From Segatella salivae DSM 15606 (GTDB taxonomy: Bacteria; Bacteroidota; Bacteroidia; Bacteroidales; Bacteroidaceae): a stretch of DNA of 24,199 bases. The stretch spans positions 924,562-948,760 of the forward strand of contig NZ_GL629647.1 in the NCBI RefSeq assembly GCF_000185845.1. Direction: 5' to 3'. The notes beneath the pieces were generated by a model. It worked only from the letters and a program-made list of their open reading frames with translations, was not told the origin of the DNA and ran no database searches. Shown here piece by piece: positions 4,132-13,278 of this stretch; within the stretch, counting starts at the first letter, position 1, and the number at the start of each line of letters is the position of its first letter. A program made the position numbers and the translations under genes.

Positions 4132-6681
4132 TTACAAATCAACCACGGTTATTCCAGCACCACCAAATTGTACGTGTTCATCTGCATAATGCACCACATT
4201 GGACACTGTTGAAAGATATTGACGTATGAGATTGCGCAAAATACCATTTCCCTTACCATGCAAAATACGCACGCGGCTCATCCCCATCAATATGGCATCG
4301 TCAATAAAGTATTGTACAGCATTCAAAGCTTCGTCTCCTCTCATGCCACGAACATCAAGGTCTTGCTTAAAGTTCTTGCGGTGGTCATCAATTGTATCGC
4401 GTGTTGTTCGACTCACTTGATAGGCTGTTTCAACACTTTGTGAGGTTGATTCTGTTGATGATGTAGCAGCCTCTAATCGATTCACACGTATTTTTGAGCG
4501 CATATCTCCAAAGACAACAGTACACATTTGCCCATCTATCGACTCTATTGTTCCAGTCGACTTCAGCCCCCGAATACGTACGGTGTCTCCAACAGCCAAT
4601 ACAGCCTTTGCCTTATCTACAGCGAAATTGGTTGTAAATTCCTCTTTTTTATTTGCAGAAACAGCCTGTTCAGACTTCTCCTGTTTACGTTTCTCCTTAC
4701 GCAATTTACGCTGACGCAGCTGTTCAACCTTCTTTTCAAACTCATCATCTGACATGAGCCCATGCCCCTGTTTGCCTTTCACGGGTTGTCCTTCTTTAAC
4801 AGCCTGTTCAAACTGATGAAGCTCCTCACGAATCTTTTTCGTTACTTCTTTCTCTGCTTGCTGCTCTCTTATCTCACGAATAGCATTCTCTATACGGCGA
4901 TTACTCTCTCGAAGTAATTCTTCAGCATCGGCTTTTGCCTTTGTGACAATCGTCTTACGTTGCTGCTGAAGTTCTTTAATCTCTTGTTCATAGCGTTCTA
5001 TCGTTTTCTCCACCTCCTTTTCACGTTGATGGATAGTCTGCCGTTTTCCCTCCCAATAACGCTTATCTCGCACTATGTCTTGAAGATATTTATCGCTCTG
5101 AATGTAATCACTTCCAACGATTTCTGACGCTTCAGCGATAACATCTTCAGGCAATCCAATCTTTCGTGCAATCTCTATGGCAAACGAACTACCGGGTCTT
5201 CCTATGGCCAACTGAAAGAGAGCACGCATCTCATGACGGTCATAGAGCATGGCACCATTCACTACTCCCGGGTGGGTATCTGCGAAATGTTTCAGATTCT
5301 GATAGTGAGTTGTTATGACACCCCACGCTCCCTTCCGACAGAACTTATCCAAAACACTCTCTGCAATGGCTCCACCTATCTGAGGTTCTGTGCCAGTTCC
5401 AAACTCATCTATAAGGATTAATGTCCGACTTGTGGCCTGCTTCATCATGTTTTTCATGTTAAGCAGGTGGGAAGAATAAGTAGAAAGATCGTTCTCTATG
5501 CTTTGTTCGTCACCTATATCAATCATCAAATCTTCAAAGATACCACACGAAGAACGTTCACTAACAGGAATAGGGACTCCGCATTGTAACATATATTGCA
5601 ACAACCCTACCGTTTTCAAACAAACCGATTTACCTCCTGCATTCGGACCAGAGATAATAAGTATGTGCTTCTCGGGCGTCAAAGTAATGTTTAACGGAAC
5701 GATTTTTGCACCGCGAACTTCCAATTGTTTTTCAAGTAAAGGGTTACGAGCTTCTATCCAATCCATATAGGGTGAAGTGCTCAACTGAGGTGAAAGTCCT
5801 CGTATTTGCTTTCCAAACTGCACTTTAGCTTGTAGGAAATCTATGATACCAAGAAAGTGAAAAGAATCTAATATCTCACGAACGTTTGGACGAACCTGCT
5901 GTGTCAATGCGGTTAAGATACGTATTACCTCTTGCCGTTCCTCAGCCTCTAACTTACGAATATGATTATTTGCTTCAACAACTTCTGTTGGTTCTACGAA
6001 AACAGTACGTCCTGTTGCACTCTCATCATGTACTATTCCATTGATGCGCCGCTTCAAACCTGGAGCTACAGGGATAACCAACCGGCCATCACGAACAGCC
6101 GGTGTAACATCCTTGTCAATGAGTCCATCTGCTTGTGCTGCACGAAGAATGCCGTAAATGGTACGTGAAACAGAACCCTCGGCACGCGAAAGTTCACGTC
6201 GAAGGCGCTGTAACTCGGGCGAAGCAGTATCACGCATGTGTCCAAACTTATCAATCACCTGATCAATACGCTGCACAAGGTTTGGGAAAGTGGCTATACC
6301 ATCAGACAAAAGGAATAGCGCTTTGCCAACCATCTGCTCATCATCATCAGGATGAAGGATTGTAACAATTTTATGAATAGTGTCAAGCGACCGGCGCAAA
6401 TGAAAGAAATCTTCTTCTTCCAAGTGTGTGTTTGCTATACGTGCACGGCTCACACTCTCGCGCACATCAAAGATATTGTCTAATGGGAAATCGGGATTTT
6501 CTTCAAGAAGCAACCGAAGTTCGTCTGTCTGTTGATGCCATTCATTTACAGTTTCTACATCATCAGAGAAGGTCATTACTTCGACTTGAGACTGCCCTAA
6601 AGGCGAAAGACAACGCTCATTCAACATAGAACGTATTTCTGAGAAACCAATCTTTATTTCAAAATTATCTGGATATATCAT
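4132..6681 (-). CDS. mutS2: Endonuclease MutS2 (MutS-like ATPase with Smr domain)
   Basis: MutS2 of 849 aa, a DNA-structure- or ribosome-associated ATPase; members are reported to restrain homologous recombination or to rescue collided ribosomes, and which applies here is unknown. An N-terminal MutS core/lever region is followed by the ATPase: Walker A GPNAGGKS at residues 345-352 and Walker B with LIDEFGTGTEP around 425-433. A long Lys/Glu/Gln-rich coiled coil spans roughly 520-680. The C-terminal Smr nuclease domain shows LDVRG at 775 and HGKGNG at 808. The mismatch-recognition domain of MutS1 is absent, as expected. I chose the ATG at 6681: a perfect promoter lies at 6700-6730, so the upstream in-frame ATG at 6729 would lie upstream of the transcript start. 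It is divergent from the DUF4199 gene. Confidence 0.95.
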   Translation of the reverse strand: MIYPDNFEIKIGFSEIRSMLNERCLSPLGQSQVEVMTFSDDVETVNEWHQQTDELRLLLEENPDFPLDNIFDVRESVSRARIANTHLEEEDFFHLRRSLDTIHKIVTILHPDDDEQMVGKALFLLSDGIATFPNLVQRIDQVIDKFGHMRDTASPELQRLRRELSRAEGSVSRTIYGILRAAQADGLIDKDVTPAVRDGRLVIPVAPGLKRRINGIVHDESATGRTVFVEPTEVVEANNHIRKLEAEERQEVIRILTALTQQVRPNVREILDSFHFLGIIDFLQAKVQFGKQIRGLSPQLSTSPYMDWIEARNPLLEKQLEVRGAKIVPLNITLTPEKHILIISGPNAGGKSVCLKTVGLLQYMLQCGVPIPVSERSSCGIFEDLMIDIGDEQSIENDLSTYSSHLLNMKNMMKQATSRTLILIDEFGTGTEPQIGGAIAESVLDKFCRKGAWGVITTHYQNLKHFADTHPGVVNGAMLYDRHEMRALFQLAIGRPGSSFAIEIARKIGLPEDVIAEASEIVGSDYIQSDKYLQDIVRDKRYWEGKRQTIHQREKEVEKTIERYEQEIKELQQQRKTIVTKAKADAEELLRESNRRIENAIREIREQQAEKEVTKKIREELHQFEQAVKEGQPVKGKQGHGLMSDDEFEKKVEQLRQRKLRKEKRKQEKSEQAVSANKKEEFTTNFAVDKAKAVLAVGDTVRIRGLKSTGTIESIDGQMCTVVFGDMRSKIRVNRLEAATSSTESTSQSVETAYQVSRTTRDTIDDHRKNFKQDLDVRGMRGDEALNAVQYFIDDAILMGMSRVRILHGKGNGILRNLIRQYLSTVSNVVHYADEHVQFGGAGITVVDL

Positions 6682-6699
6682 AACTATTACTATCGATTG

Positions 6700-6730
6700 C
6701 AAAGGTAATAAAAAATAAAAATAAGACAAA
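6700..6730 (-). promoter_or_regulatory. mutS2 promoter
   Basis: Minus strand: TTTG (6730-6727), a 19-nt spacer, TACCTTTG (6707-6700). This perfect match places the transcript start near 6694 and decides the mutS2 start codon at 6681. Confidence 0.85.
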
Positions 6731-6768
6731 AAGTAACGACGTATTATATATATGTGGTGGAAAAACGT

Positions 6769-6776
6769 TATCTTTG
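6769..6776 (+). promoter_or_regulatory. Promoter -7 element before the DUF4199 gene
   Basis: TATCTTTG fits TAnnTTTG; no TTTG is seen at -33. The inferred transcript start near 6782 gives a leader of about 20 nt. It is divergent from the mutS2 promoter and probably drives the long + operon that begins here. Confidence 0.65.
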
Positions 6777-6803
6777 CAATGTTTATAAACGTAATTTTAA
6801 TTG

Positions 6804-7319
6804 ATGATTAGTTTTAATGCCATTACCCAGACAAAGGCGTTTGCACGACAGGACGGCGTATTTCTGAGTATGTTATGGATGATAACCTTTGCATTGGTGG
6901 TTTATTTGCCCAAGACGGACCTTGGAGGACTGCTCGTTTTCTCGACTCCTTTGTTTGTAGCGTGGCGAATGATTCGCTTTCGCAACTATGCTCTTGACGG
7001 CATCATGAGCTACCGCCGAGCACTTGTCTATTGCTTTTATACGTTCTTCTACGCCTCACTTCTATTCGGAGTTGCCCTTTTTATCTATTTTAGATTCATA
7101 GACAATGGTCGATTTCTTGGCGTGATGAGCTCCGCAGTATTCCAAATGATGCCACTCTATAAGCAGAATGGAGTAAGTACTCAACAGTTGACAGATGGCT
7201 TGGCAATGCTTGAACAGCTCACCCCAATGGAACTATCTTTCTTGATTTTCATCTACGGAATAATGATAGGATGGTTCTGTTCAATATTTATTGCATTCTT
7301 TGCAAAACTTAAACATTAA
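6804..7319 (+). CDS. DUF4199-type membrane protein
   Basis: Inner-membrane protein of 171 aa with four hydrophobic segments: about residues 20-37, 42-55, 75-97 and 143-167. It resembles the DUF4199 family of Bacteroidetes in size, topology and the short polar stretch between helices 3 and 4 (MMPLYKQNG region); function is unknown. I start it at the ATG at 6804 rather than the TTG at 6801. The glycosyltransferase begins 18 nt after its stop. The two are probably co-transcribed, so a role as a membrane partner of the transferase is possible, but that is inference. Confidence 0.7.
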   Translation: MISFNAITQTKAFARQDGVFLSMLWMITFALVVYLPKTDLGGLLVFSTPLFVAWRMIRFRNYALDGIMSYRRALVYCFYTFFYASLLFGVALFIYFRFIDNGRFLGVMSSAVFQMMPLYKQNGVSTQQLTDGLAMLEQLTPMELSFLIFIYGIMIGWFCSIFIAFFAKLKH

Positions 7320-7337
7320 AATTTTTATTTGAAACCA

Positions 7338-8288
7338 ATGGATATCACAGTTGTTATCCCTCTTTATAATGAGGAAGAATCGTTACCCGAACTCCACGCA
7401 TGGATTAAACGTGTGATGGAAAACAACCAGTTCAGCTACGAGATTATCTTCATCAATGACGGCAGTACAGACCATTCATGGAATGTAATTGAAGACTTAG
7501 CACATAAAGATTCAAATGTAAAAGGCATCAAGTTCCGCCGTAATTATGGTAAGAGTCCTGCCTTATATTGTGGATTTGCAGAAGCAGAAGGTGATGTTGT
7601 CATCACTATGGACGCAGATCTTCAAGACTCACCTGACGAGATTCCAGAGCTCTATCGCATGATAAAAGAAGAGAATTACGACCTTGTATCGGGATATAAG
7701 CAAAAACGTTACGACCCATTATCAAAGACATTACCGACAAAACTCTTTAATGCTACGGCAAGAAAGATTAGTGGAATACATAATCTTCACGACTTTAACT
7801 GTGGGTTAAAAGCATATAAGAAAGACGTGGTTAAAAACATAGAAGTCTATGGAGAGATGCATCGTTACATCCCATATCTGGCAAAAAATGCAGGCTTCGA
7901 CCGCATTGCAGAGAAGATTGTGCAGCATCAGGCACGCAAATATGGCAAGAGTAAGTTCGGATTAAATCGCTTTTTCAATGGATATTTAGATCTTATCACA
8001 CTGTGGTTCCTTAGTAACTTTGGAAAGAAACCTATGCATGTATTTGGTTTCTTAGGCAGTTTAATGTTTTTTATCGGCTTTATTGCAGTGATATGTATTG
8101 GAGCTGATAAGGCTTATGCCCTCTTTTGTCATATTCCACAAAGACTCATCACAGACTCCCCTTACTTCTTTATTGCATTAACGATGATGCTTTTGGGAAG
8201 TCAATTCTTTCTTGCAGGCTTCATTGGAGACTTGATTAGTCGACAAAATCCTAATAGAAATGACTATCAGATAGAAAAGAAAATCTAA
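7338..8288 (+). CDS. Membrane-anchored family 2 glycosyltransferase (DPM1/GtrB-like)
   Basis: Protein of 316 aa that likely moves a sugar from a nucleotide sugar to a polyprenyl phosphate on the inner face of the membrane. The GT-A domain opens with VVIPLYNEEESL, has the nucleotide-binding DGSTD at 41-45 and the metal-binding DADLQD at 92-97, and carries the acceptor-side motif QHQARKYGKSKFG further on. Two C-terminal hydrophobic hairpin segments (about 234-258 and 279-300) are the topology of GtrB and ArnC rather than soluble DPM1. I chose the ATG at 7338, which gives the family's usual start MDI-VVIPLYNEEES; a TTG three codons upstream is the alternative. The sugar cannot be told. It sits in the + operon between the DUF4199 gene and two envelope genes. 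Confidence 0.9.
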   Translation: MDITVVIPLYNEEESLPELHAWIKRVMENNQFSYEIIFINDGSTDHSWNVIEDLAHKDSNVKGIKFRRNYGKSPALYCGFAEAEGDVVITMDADLQDSPDEIPELYRMIKEENYDLVSGYKQKRYDPLSKTLPTKLFNATARKISGIHNLHDFNCGLKAYKKDVVKNIEVYGEMHRYIPYLAKNAGFDRIAEKIVQHQARKYGKSKFGLNRFFNGYLDLITLWFLSNFGKKPMHVFGFLGSLMFFIGFIAVICIGADKAYALFCHIPQRLITDSPYFFIALTMMLLGSQFFLAGFIGDLISRQNPNRNDYQIEKKI

Positions 8289-8304
8289 TAAAGATAGCGA
8301 CATC

Positions 8305-8805
8305 ATGAAGGAGAATCAAACAAAATTAACAACCTACTCCATCGGTCTGCTCACTGTAATACTTATACTTGTGGGCTGTTCGACTATCGATTGTTCACTC
8401 AATAATCGTGTAATATGTAAGTATAAGCTTGCAGGTGAAATAAAAACGCTTAATAGTAAAATGACCATTACTGCCAATTTACATAATGGGAACGATTCTG
8501 TTATCATCAATCAAGCGGAAAAGACCGACAGCTTTGAACTTCCGATGAGCTATAGTATGCCTATAGATACATTCTACATTGATATCAATGGTACGACAAC
8601 TAATTTGAGAGATACGATTGCAGTGACGAAAACCGACATGCCACATTTTGAATCTGTGGATTGCAGTCCTGCGATATTTCATAAGATTACGGCAATAAAC
8701 TATACGCAACACGCAATAGATTCTATTGTCATCAAACAACCAAACGTAACCAATAATGTTACAAAGAGTAATTTCTTCATTTACTTTAAGAGTGCTGATT
8801 TTTAG
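8305..8805 (+). CDS. DUF6452-like lipoprotein
   Basis: Exported protein of 166 aa with a lipoprotein signal: a hydrophobic stretch from about residue 11, then the lipobox LVGC with Cys25. The mature start, CSTIDCSLNNRV, carries a second Cys at 30, and LPMSYSMPIDTFYIDING lies mid-protein; both agree with the Bacteroidales family DUF6452 as I recall it. The remainder looks beta-rich. Function is unknown. It begins 16 nt after the glycosyltransferase. Its last 50 nt overlap the next gene in another frame, which suggests translational coupling and a joint role in the envelope. Confidence 0.68.
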   Translation: MKENQTKLTTYSIGLLTVILILVGCSTIDCSLNNRVICKYKLAGEIKTLNSKMTITANLHNGNDSVIINQAEKTDSFELPMSYSMPIDTFYIDINGTTTNLRDTIAVTKTDMPHFESVDCSPAIFHKITAINYTQHAIDSIVIKQPNVTNNVTKSNFFIYFKSADF

Positions 8806-9448
8806 TAGTTGTACGTTACTTTCATTAACAACATCTGCACAACAGAAAGTGAAAACCAACACGATTGAGCGTGACACTATACCTCTGTTTAGGGGAATTG
8901 CTGTCTCAACAGACTTGGTTGGCCCTGCACAATTAGCCTTTGGAGACTATGGTCAAGTTCAAGCTTCGCTACGATTGAACTTAAAAGACAAATGGTTTCC
9001 TATTGTAGAATTAGGCTATGGCAAAGCTGATGCTAAGGATATCACGACAAAAATGGCTTATAAGACAAGCGCTCCGTATGGTCGAATCGGTATGGATTGG
9101 AACCTAAGTAAAAATAAACACGATATTTATCGTATTTATGGAGGAGCAAGATACGCTTATACAACATTTAAATATGATATTGATGGGCAGAATATTATTG
9201 ACCCAATATGGGGAAATCAAATAGATTTCACCGCACACCAACAAAAAGCTGACTACCATTGGCTTGAGTTTTCATTCTCTATTGACGCTAAAATCTGGGG
9301 ACCACTAAGAATGGGGTGGAGTGCGCGTTATAAGCGAAGGCTCTACCATTCACATGCAAACATCGGAGAACCATGGTATATTCCTGGCTTCGGCCGTAAT
9401 GGAAATAGCCGTCTTGGCGGTGAGTTTAACATCACAATGGAATTATGA
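8756..9448 (+). CDS. DUF6048-like outer-membrane beta-barrel protein
   Basis: Exported protein of 230 aa. The signal peptide has a basic n-region (MLQRV...LR), a hydrophobic core and a likely cleavage after TTSA at residue 28. The mature part alternates short beta strands rich in Gly and aromatics (GYGKADAKD, YGGARYAYTTFKYD, WSARYKRRLYHSH) and ends in GGEFNITMEL, the look of a small outer-membrane beta-barrel, probably DUF6048. The start at 8756 makes a 50-nt overlap with the upstream lipoprotein gene. A GTG at 8792 would shorten the overlap but remove the basic n-region. Its stop overlaps apbE by 4 nt (ATGA). Confidence 0.68.
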   Translation: MLQRVISSFTLRVLIFSSCTLLSLTTSAQQKVKTNTIERDTIPLFRGIAVSTDLVGPAQLAFGDYGQVQASLRLNLKDKWFPIVELGYGKADAKDITTKMAYKTSAPYGRIGMDWNLSKNKHDIYRIYGGARYAYTTFKYDIDGQNIIDPIWGNQIDFTAHQQKADYHWLEFSFSIDAKIWGPLRMGWSARYKRRLYHSHANIGEPWYIPGFGRNGNSRLGGEFNITMEL

Positions 9449-10476
9449 GAAAAGGTAAAAAAATATATATTCAGGCGGCATTTCTGCTCTTCTTAATTGT
9501 AGGGACAATCCTTATTATTCGTCAACAACGTGATATGCCCTATCAACACAATGAAGGTTTCATCTTTGGAACGGTTTATCACGCCACATACCAATATGAT
9601 AAAGACCTCAATAAGGAAATAATTGCAGAATTAAATAAGGTGGATAACGAGTTCTCTATGTTCAATAAACATTCTACAGTAACTGCTTTTAACCAAGGAA
9701 AAACGATAGAAGCCAATAAGATGTTTATGCAGGTACTCACTCTTTCACAAACCATTAACAAGGAAACTGAAGATGCTTTTGACATTACAGTAGCTCCTTT
9801 AGTTAATGCTTGGGGCTTTGGATTCAAACACCAACAATTACCTGACCGCCAACAAGTGGATAGTTTACGTGCTCTAATGGGTATGCAATACATCAAAATA
9901 GAACATACTCGTGGGAAGACTTTAGTCAAATCGACACACAAAGGATTAATGCTTGACTTCAGCGCCATAGCAAAAGGCTACGGAAGTGATGCAGTAGCTA
10001 TTGTAATGCGACGTCATGATATCAAAAACTACATGATAGAGATAGGTGGAGAAGTTATCACCAGTGGGCTAAGTGAAAAGCGTTTGCCTTGGAAAATTGG
10101 TGTAACAAAACCAAGTGATGACTCTTTAAATACAAAGCAAGAACTGCAAACAGTCTTGAACGTGACCGATAAGGGTATGGCTACCAGTGGTAATTATCGG
10201 AACTTCTATTATAATAAAGGAAAGAAATTGGCCCACACTATCGACCCACGTACAGGCTATCCTGTTCAACATAGTCTTCTTTCTGCGACAGTTTTAGCTA
10301 AAAGTTGCGCTGAAGCTGACGGCTATGCAACAGCCTTTATGGTGCTCGGAATAGAGAAAGCAAAGGCAGTTTTGGACAAACATCCTGAACTAATGGCCTA
10401 CTTTATCTATGCTGATAAGGGAGGGAAGAATAAAGTTTGGTATTCACCTTCATTAGAAAAGAAGATTACTAAATAA
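9445..10476 (+). CDS. apbE: FAD:protein FMN transferase ApbE
   Basis: Protein of 343 aa that attaches FMN from FAD to a Thr or Ser of target flavoproteins such as Nqr/Rnf subunits, acting on the periplasmic side. A single hydrophobic N-terminal segment (about 8-25) is a signal anchor; no lipobox Cys is present, unlike many ApbE lipoproteins. Family motifs in order: FGTVYHATY (41-49), DFSAIAKGYG (171-180), EIGGE (199-203), TSGNYRN (247-253), HTIDPRTGYP (264-273), and EADGYATAF with the likely metal-binding Asp292 and Thr296. It overlaps the DUF6048-like gene by 4 nt and is followed after 6 nt by the Crp/Fnr regulator. No target flavoprotein gene is present in the window. Confidence 0.93.
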   Translation: MRKGKKIYIQAAFLLFLIVGTILIIRQQRDMPYQHNEGFIFGTVYHATYQYDKDLNKEIIAELNKVDNEFSMFNKHSTVTAFNQGKTIEANKMFMQVLTLSQTINKETEDAFDITVAPLVNAWGFGFKHQQLPDRQQVDSLRALMGMQYIKIEHTRGKTLVKSTHKGLMLDFSAIAKGYGSDAVAIVMRRHDIKNYMIEIGGEVITSGLSEKRLPWKIGVTKPSDDSLNTKQELQTVLNVTDKGMATSGNYRNFYYNKGKKLAHTIDPRTGYPVQHSLLSATVLAKSCAEADGYATAFMVLGIEKAKAVLDKHPELMAYFIYADKGGKNKVWYSPSLEKKITK

Positions 10477-10482
10477 CAAAGT

Positions 10483-11169
10483 ATGGAGTACGACCTACAA
10501 TTATATTCCCAGTTATTAATCCTACCATTATTTCAAGGATTAGGAAAGGCGGACTTAGAATCTGTCGTTGCTCACACGAAATTAGGCTTTCATAAATATG
10601 AAGCAGGAGAGATTATCGTCTCAGAAAATGATATTTGTAATCGACTCTTTTTCCTTTTAAAAGGACAAATAGAAGTAACTACCATAGCTGCAGGCCATAG
10701 TTACCAAATTACGGAGACCATAATGGCTCCCGAATTACTACAACTTGAGCGCCTGTTTGGACTCACTCAACACTTCTCAAAGACGTTTAAAGCTGTGACA
10801 ACTTGCAGCATTTTAACGGTTGAAAAGAGTGAAGTTATACGACTAAGTGACGAGTTTTTAATCTTTAGAATCAATCTTTTCAATATCCTATCTACGTGTA
10901 CACAGAAGTATGAACGTATGCTTTTACGACAACATGCAAAATCACTTGAGAGTAGAATCATACGCTTTTTTGCAGATAGATGCATACGACCAGCAGGACA
11001 AAAGATAATCAAAATAAAGATGACTCAACTGGCACTCGAGCTCAATGACAGTCGAAGAAATGTGTCAAAAGCTTTAAATTATTTGGAAACAGAAGGCATT
11101 GTGTCGCTCAAACGTAATTTCGTTGAGATCAAACATATAGAGGATGCCTTGCAAAATATTGAATTATAA
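10483..11169 (+). CDS. Crp/Fnr-family transcription regulator
   Basis: Regulator of 228 aa. The N-terminal half (about 14-120) is a cyclic-nucleotide-binding beta-roll, with FHKYEAGEIIVSENDICNRL and FFLLKGQIEV. A dimerisation helix follows (about 128-155), then a winged helix-turn-helix at about 179-215 (MTQLALELNDSRRNVSKALNYLETEGIV). The four Cys (52, 108, 139, 167) do not form an FNR-type N-terminal cluster, so iron-sulfur sensing of the FNR kind is unlikely. The ligand is unknown. It is embedded in the operon 6 nt after apbE and 12 nt before the M3 peptidase, with no promoter of its own. A candidate site of the right size lies at 2237-2248, but nothing ties the two together directly. Confidence 0.9.
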   Translation: MEYDLQLYSQLLILPLFQGLGKADLESVVAHTKLGFHKYEAGEIIVSENDICNRLFFLLKGQIEVTTIAAGHSYQITETIMAPELLQLERLFGLTQHFSKTFKAVTTCSILTVEKSEVIRLSDEFLIFRINLFNILSTCTQKYERMLLRQHAKSLESRIIRFFADRCIRPAGQKIIKIKMTQLALELNDSRRNVSKALNYLETEGIVSLKRNFVEIKHIEDALQNIEL

Positions 11170-11181
11170 GAAGGACTTAGT

Positions 11182-13278
11182 ATGGATAAGATAACTGAAC
11201 AAAAGAGAATTAATCCGTTTTTTGAGGTTTATGGTACACCACATTATACGATACCATTTCCTAAAATAAAGACTTCTGACTATGAAGAAGCCTTTATGGA
11301 GGGAATCAGACGTGACGATGAACTAATAGAGAAGATGGTCAATGATCCCTCAACTCCTACATTTGAAAACACGTTAGCACGTGTGGATGTAGAGAAAGGA
11401 GAACGTTATTATGACCTCCTCGACCGTGTTTCAACCGTTTTCTCGTGTATGTTAAGTGCGGAAACCAATGATGAACTTGACGCATTAGCACAGAAAATGA
11501 GTCCTATCCTCACTAAACATGCAAATGATGTCAGCCTCAACGAGAAACTATTTGAACGTATCAAATATGTATATGACCATCCAAATCGCGAACTTACGCC
11601 TGAAGAGCAGATGCTACTCAATAAGAGTTACGATGGCTTTGTTAGGAGTGGAGCGCTCTTAGACGCTTCTGGAAAGGAGCAACTACGTAAGCTTACAGAA
11701 GAAGCAAGCATGTTGGCACTGCAATTTTCACAAAATGTCTTGAAAGAAACAAAGGCTTTTGAATTGCACATTACAGATGAGAAGCAACTTGATGGGCTAC
11801 CCGACACAGCCAAGGATGCAGCTGTTCATTTGGCAAAAGAAAAGGAAAAGTCTGGTTGGTTGTTTACACTTGACTTCCCAAGCTACTCTCCTTTCATGAC
11901 ATACTCTACCCAACGGGAGCTGCGCAAACAGCTATTTATGGCCAAGAACACAGAATGTACGCACGACAACAACGAGAACAATCTTGAGATTTGTAAACGA
12001 TTGATAAATCTGCGTCGTGAAATCGCACAACTATTAGGCTTTAAGACCTATGCAGATTATGTCTTAAAGCATCGTATGGCCAGTGATGTTAAACATGTTT
12101 ACAATCTACTTGACGAACTTATAGCAGCTTACAAGCCTACAGCAATCAAAGAAAAAGAAGCTCTTGTAGCCCTATCTAAAAGGTTGGAAGGCGAAGATTT
12201 TGAAATGAAGCCATGGGATGTAGGCTTCTATTCGCATAAGTTGCAGATGGAAAAATATAACTTAGACGAGGAAATGCTACGCCCTTACTTCGAACTTTCA
12301 AAAGTGATTGAAGGTGTGTTTGGGCTTGCCAATCGGCTCTATGGCATTACTTTTAAACCTAATGACAAGATTCCAGTCTATCATCCTGACGTAAAACCTT
12401 ATGAAGTTTACGACAAAGACGGAAGTTTTTTGGCTGTGCTCTATACAGACTTCCACCCACGTAAAGGGAAACAGGGAGGTGCATGGATGACTGAATTCAA
12501 AGGGCAATGGATTGATTATAAAGGAAACAACAGCCGCCCTCACGTCAGTTTGGTCATGAACTTTACTAAACCTACTGCAGAAAAGCCTGCACTTCTGACA
12601 CTCGGAGAGGTTGAAACATTCCTTCACGAGTTTGGACATTCCCTACATGGAATGTTCGCAAATACTCGTTTTGAGAGTCTAAGTGGAACGAATGTTTGGT
12701 GGGATTTTGTAGAACTTCCATCGCAATTCATGGAGAACTACGCTGTAGAAAAAGAATTCCTACGCACCTTTGCTTTCCATTATAAAACCGGAGAGCCGAT
12801 TCCTGACGAGCTTATTGACCGCATCATCAAAAGTAGGAACTTCATGGCGGGACATGCATGTCTGCGCCAAGTGAGTTTCGGTCTCTTGGATATGGCCTAT
12901 TATACGCAAACAAAGCCATTCAATGAAGACATTATTTCGTTTGAGAAAAAGGCATGGGAAAAGGCTATTCTCAACAAACAATTGCCTAATACGTGCATGA
13001 CTGTTCAATTCAGTCACATCATGGCTGGTGGCTATGCAGCAGGCTATTACAGTTATAAATGGGCAGAGGTACTTGATGCTGATGCTTTCAGTGTATTCAA
13101 AAAGAATGGTATCTTTGATCAAAAGACCGCACAAAGTTTTAGAGATAACATACTTTCTAAAGGCGGAACTGAGCATCCTATGACTCTATATAAACGCTTC
13201 CGTGGACAAGAACCCACCATTAAAGCACTGTTAGAAAGAAACGGAATAGAATATAAAACAGCACAACATGACAGCTGA
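11182..13278 (+). CDS. M3 family zinc oligopeptidase (Dcp-like)
   Basis: Metallopeptidase of 698 aa that cleaves short peptides, either as a dipeptidyl carboxypeptidase (Dcp) or as oligopeptidase A. The catalytic motif HEFGHSLHG gives zinc ligands His482 and His486 with Glu483 as general base; Glu511 in FVELPSQ is the third ligand. The N-terminal half is helical and Glu-rich, as in the thimet-like fold. Downstream HIMAGGYAAGYYSYKW contains the conserved Gly/Tyr substrate-binding loop. Length matches Dcp (about 680-710). No signal peptide is seen, so it is cytoplasmic and likely recycles peptides. It starts 12 nt after the Crp/Fnr gene and overlaps the deaminase by 11 nt. Confidence 0.95.
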   Translation: MDKITEQKRINPFFEVYGTPHYTIPFPKIKTSDYEEAFMEGIRRDDELIEKMVNDPSTPTFENTLARVDVEKGERYYDLLDRVSTVFSCMLSAETNDELDALAQKMSPILTKHANDVSLNEKLFERIKYVYDHPNRELTPEEQMLLNKSYDGFVRSGALLDASGKEQLRKLTEEASMLALQFSQNVLKETKAFELHITDEKQLDGLPDTAKDAAVHLAKEKEKSGWLFTLDFPSYSPFMTYSTQRELRKQLFMAKNTECTHDNNENNLEICKRLINLRREIAQLLGFKTYADYVLKHRMASDVKHVYNLLDELIAAYKPTAIKEKEALVALSKRLEGEDFEMKPWDVGFYSHKLQMEKYNLDEEMLRPYFELSKVIEGVFGLANRLYGITFKPNDKIPVYHPDVKPYEVYDKDGSFLAVLYTDFHPRKGKQGGAWMTEFKGQWIDYKGNNSRPHVSLVMNFTKPTAEKPALLTLGEVETFLHEFGHSLHGMFANTRFESLSGTNVWWDFVELPSQFMENYAVEKEFLRTFAFHYKTGEPIPDELIDRIIKSRNFMAGHACLRQVSFGLLDMAYYTQTKPFNEDIISFEKKAWEKAILNKQLPNTCMTVQFSHIMAGGYAAGYYSYKWAEVLDADAFSVFKKNGIFDQKTAQSFRDNILSKGGTEHPMTLYKRFRGQEPTIKALLERNGIEYKTAQHDS

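Noticed and set aside
10483..11169. Crp/Fnr regulator as an oxygen-sensing FNR
   Set aside because: The four Cys are scattered and do not form the N-terminal cluster needed for an FNR-type iron-sulfur centre.
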